NCBI GenBank assembly: GCA_934716785.1
Contig: CAKUYM010000121.1
Location: 1-11,263 of the forward strand
Direction: 5' to 3'
Length of the DNA: 11,263 nt
DNA from: an uncultured Bacteroides sp.
Lineage (GTDB): Bacteria > Bacteroidota > Bacteroidia > Bacteroidales > Bacteroidaceae
Below, piece by piece: positions 8,762 to 11,263 of this stretch. The stretch's first letter is position 1; every line of letters begins with the position of its first letter. The notes below the pieces were generated by a model. That model had not been told where the DNA came from. It saw only the letters and a list, made by a program, of their open reading frames with translations, and did no database searches. The position numbers and the translations under genes are program-made.

Positions 8762-11263
8762 TTAGGACTTATGAGCAGAAGTATAGAATGAGCGTTTCTT
8801 CAACGTCAGTACCGGCAGAAATACAAATACTCCGATGACAGACATTATCAATCCGCCGATAGTACCTGCTGCTAACGGAAACCAGAAGCCTTCCTTTTCC
8901 GCTCCTACCATAAAAGGAATGAAGCCCAAAACGGTAGAAGTCACAGTCAGGAAGATAGGGATTATCTTAGTATTCCAAGCTTTCACGTAAGCACGGAGCG
9001 GTGAAAGGCGCGGGAAACGCTTGCGTACAGAATTATATTCGTTCAGGATATAGATACTTGCATTCACCGTAATGCCGCAGAGCAGAACGAAAGAAGCGAA
9101 ACCGCCCTGGTCAAAGTTGAGTTTGAACCAATAGAACGTCAGAAACACACCTATATAGGATACCGGAATCACAAAGATAATTGCCAACGGCTGCTTCAGC
9201 GAATTGAACAAAATACTCGTAATAAAGAAAATGATGGCGATCACTATCAGGAGTAAGCGATACTGTTTGTTGTCCTCTTTTCCCCACGACCAGTCATTGC
9301 CCTCCTCTTTGACGGAATATCCCATCGGGAGAAACTCGTTGAACTCCTCCACATCTTTCTTTAGCAGTTTGCGTCCCTGCTCCGTAGAACCGATATACTC
9401 ATATTGCAGGCACAAACGGTACTGTTGGTTCTCCTTCGCCACTTCCTGCGGTGTCTGCCCCTTTGCCACGACCGCCAGTTCCGAAAGTTTATACTCCTTT
9501 CCGCCCGTTTCAAAAGGATAATACTGCATAGCCCACACATCCCTCTCTTCCGACTGCCGCGAAGAGAGCTTTATCTTTTCCACACCCTCCCCTGTCATCA
9601 CTGAGCCGATTTCCATATTTCGCCCATATACCGGACGAATAGCGGAGAACAGCCGGCCGGCCCCAATTCCTTCTTCTGCCATCCGCTGTTTGTCCATATT
9701 GAAATAGAACTCCATATAGTCATCTTTCCACCAAGAGAAATCAGACCCTATCGTCACTTCTCGGATACGGCGATGAGACAACAGCTTCTCTTTCAGTTGT
9801 TCTGCACGGGCATATAACTCATCATAATTATATCCATACATTCTCACCCGGAAAGAGCCTGCATTCTCGCGCACGCTATTGCTGAACCCATGATCCTGCA
9901 ACCCGTATATGCTCCAGTCTCCGCCGCCCAATTGGAGTGCCTTGCTCACCATGTGGTTTTTCAAAGCGTATGGGAAGCCACTCTTTTGGTCCTCTTTCGT
10001 GAAATAGATATGAATGGATGCCCTGCGGGCACTCTCTACCGATGTCTGAAACTGCTTGATTTCCTTAAATTCACTCAGAAATGCCTCCATCCGCTTAATC
10101 AATGTATTCATCTGTTCGAGCGTACTTCCGTTCGGCAAATTGGCATTGGCATGGAGCACCACCTCTTCATTGCGGGTGAAGTAACTCCCTCCGTACACTT
10201 TCTGTACGAACAGCCTCAAAGTTCCGCCCAACGCCTTGTCCACTATCGGCTTCACCTTATCCCTATAAGTGGCGGTGCCCAACGTCTTGTTATAAGTCTC
10301 CGCCCATTTGCCATCTCCTTTCACCTTATCGGGCAGCAGGAACACCGGCAATCCGAAAGCCAACAATAACAAGAGACACACAGCCACCCGCCAACGGCAG
10401 AGGATACGTATCAACCATCCGTAGAAATGGCTGAGATAAACCGGGACACGACGCATCTTCGAACGCAGCCAAACAAGGAAACGCATATTCTCCATCCTTC
10501 CTCCCCGCTTGGTAAGAGCCGCCTTCTTCCGTCGCTTCAGTCCGATTTTATCAATCAGGGAAGGGACAAAGAACAGAGAGACCAGCAACGAAACTCCCAA
10601 ATTGATAATCACCACTGCCGCAAAATCTTGTAGATTGAGACGTATCTTCTCATCCAGAAAGAAGATAATGGCAAGCGCCCCTATCGTTGTCAACGTAGCT
10701 GCAAGTATGGACATAAATGCCTTCCGGTTTCCACGTCTCAGGTAATGGTCGCTCATCACTATCGTATTGTCGATGACGAGATTGAGGGATACCGTGATGC
10801 CCGCCAGAGAGTACAACTGCATCTCCAGACCGAGCGCATAATAGAAGATAACGGCTATCGCTATATTGACGGAAAGGCTGACTACAATCATGAACAGGTA
10901 TTTGGGGCTGAAAGTTATCAGCAATACAAACAGAAGCAGAATGGCCACCGTCACTCCCGTACGCAGATAAATCTTGTTTAGCTCTTCCCGGATAAATTCC
11001 GTCGCATCATAACTGGCATGAATCTCATACCCGACCGGAAGTAGTGACCGGATGCCTTCCATATACGCCTTCACCTCTTTGCTCAATGCCAACTGATTGG
11101 CTGTTTCCTCCGCAACTATCGACAGATAAATGGAATTCAGCCCGTTAATCCGGTAATAACTCTGCGGCTCCTGTTCTGCACGAACCACCTTTACCAATTC
11201 GTTCAGACCGACAATTCTCCCGTCCTTCATCTTCACCGATATGTTCCTTGCATCAAACTCACG
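8762..11263 (-). CDS. RND-family efflux transporter permease, N-terminus outside the window
   Basis: 833 residues are visible, running in frame to the right edge; family members are about 1,020-1,050 residues, so roughly 200 N-terminal residues are missing. No start codon lies in the window: an in-frame GTG at 11236 is an ordinary valine. Visible parts, in order: the end of the first porter domain, membrane helices 2-6 (starting near 10960), a basic linker, helix 7 (CRWRVAVCLLLLLAFGLPVFLL area), the second periplasmic domain, and helices 8-12 ending at TAA. Such pumps work in the inner membrane with a membrane-fusion protein and TolC-like channel, driven by protons. The TM4 motif is VIDNTIV where AcrB has Asp407-Asp408, so one Asp is replaced by Asn. 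The AcrB Lys940 position in TM10 is also Asn (codon 9064-9062). The substrate cannot be told. Confidence 0.9.
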   Translation of the reverse strand, partial: REFDARNISVKMKDGRIVGLNELVKVVRAEQEPQSYYRINGLNSIYLSIVAEETANQLALSKEVKAYMEGIRSLLPVGYEIHASYDATEFIREELNKIYLRTGVTVAILLLFVLLITFSPKYLFMIVVSLSVNIAIAVIFYYALGLEMQLYSLAGITVSLNLVIDNTIVMSDHYLRRGNRKAFMSILAATLTTIGALAIIFFLDEKIRLNLQDFAAVVIINLGVSLLVSLFFVPSLIDKIGLKRRKKAALTKRGGRMENMRFLVWLRSKMRRVPVYLSHFYGWLIRILCRWRVAVCLLLLLAFGLPVFLLPDKVKGDGKWAETYNKTLGTATYRDKVKPIVDKALGGTLRLFVQKVYGGSYFTRNEEVVLHANANLPNGSTLEQMNTLIKRMEAFLSEFKEIKQFQTSVESARRASIHIYFTKEDQKSGFPYALKNHMVSKALQLGGGDWSIYGLQDHGFSNSVRENAGSFRVRMYGYNYDELYARAEQLKEKLLSHRRIREVTIGSDFSWWKDDYMEFYFNMDKQRMAEEGIGAGRLFSAIRPVYGRNMEIGSVMTGEGVEKIKLSSRQSEERDVWAMQYYPFETGGKEYKLSELAVVAKGQTPQEVAKENQQYRLCLQYEYIGSTEQGRKLLKKDVEEFNEFLPMGYSVKEEGNDWSWGKEDNKQYRLLLIVIAIIFFITSILFNSLKQPLAIIFVIPVSYIGVFLTFYWFKLNFDQGGFASFVLLCGITVNASIYILNEYNSVRKRFPRLSPLRAYVKAWNTKIIPIFLTVTSTVLGFIPFMVGAEKEGFWFPLAAGTIGGLIMSVIGVFVFLPVLTLKKRSFYTSAHKS

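Noticed and set aside
11234..11236. GTG as a start codon for the RND gene
   Set aside because: The frame is open to the window edge with porter-domain-like residues upstream, so this is an internal valine and the true start is outside.

Overview
The window looks like chromosomal DNA of a Bacteroides-type bacterium (Bacteroidales). This rests on the subunit sequences, near absence of Shine-Dalgarno sites, AT-rich gene junctions, and a match to the Bacteroides -7 promoter element. The species cannot be fixed from the sequence alone. Every gene I can support lies on the minus strand, so the window is best read from 11263 down to 1.

In transcription order: (1) 11263-8762, an RND-family inner-membrane efflux pump whose N-terminus lies outside the window. 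(2) 8761-8405, a 357-bp non-coding stretch with a weak terminator-like hairpin, a TAnnTTTG promoter element, and a leader with two sets of short tandem direct repeats and an AT-rich inverted repeat. (3) 8404-1077, a complete nine-gene F-type ATP synthase cluster in the order atpD, atpC, a four-helix AtpI-like gene, atpB, atpE, atpF, atpH, atpA, atpG. (4) 1066 to beyond position 1, the N-terminal 355 residues of a Pif1-like superfamily 1B helicase, starting 10 bp after atpG.

The cluster encodes all eight ATP synthase subunits. F1 comprises alpha (atpA), beta (atpD), gamma (atpG), delta (atpH) and epsilon (atpC); Fo comprises a (atpB), b (atpF) and c (atpE). Many junctions are tight: 1-nt overlap atpH/atpA, 17-nt overlap atpI-like/atpB, and 4-5 nt gaps at atpE/atpF and atpF/atpH. 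One polycistronic message is therefore likely, possibly extending into the helicase. The beta and epsilon genes come first, unlike the common I-B-E-F-H-A-G-D-C order.

The enzyme has several lineage-style peculiarities. Subunit a carries a signal peptide and a roughly 110-residue periplasmic segment. Epsilon lacks its C-terminal helical hairpin. Beta has an apparent insertion of about 27 residues. The c subunit lacks the sodium-binding residues, suggesting proton coupling. I found no mobile element, CRISPR array, tRNA or rRNA. I also see no clearly new system: the most interesting items are the variant ATP synthase parts, the repeat-bearing leader, the helicase placement and the divergent RND relay residues.
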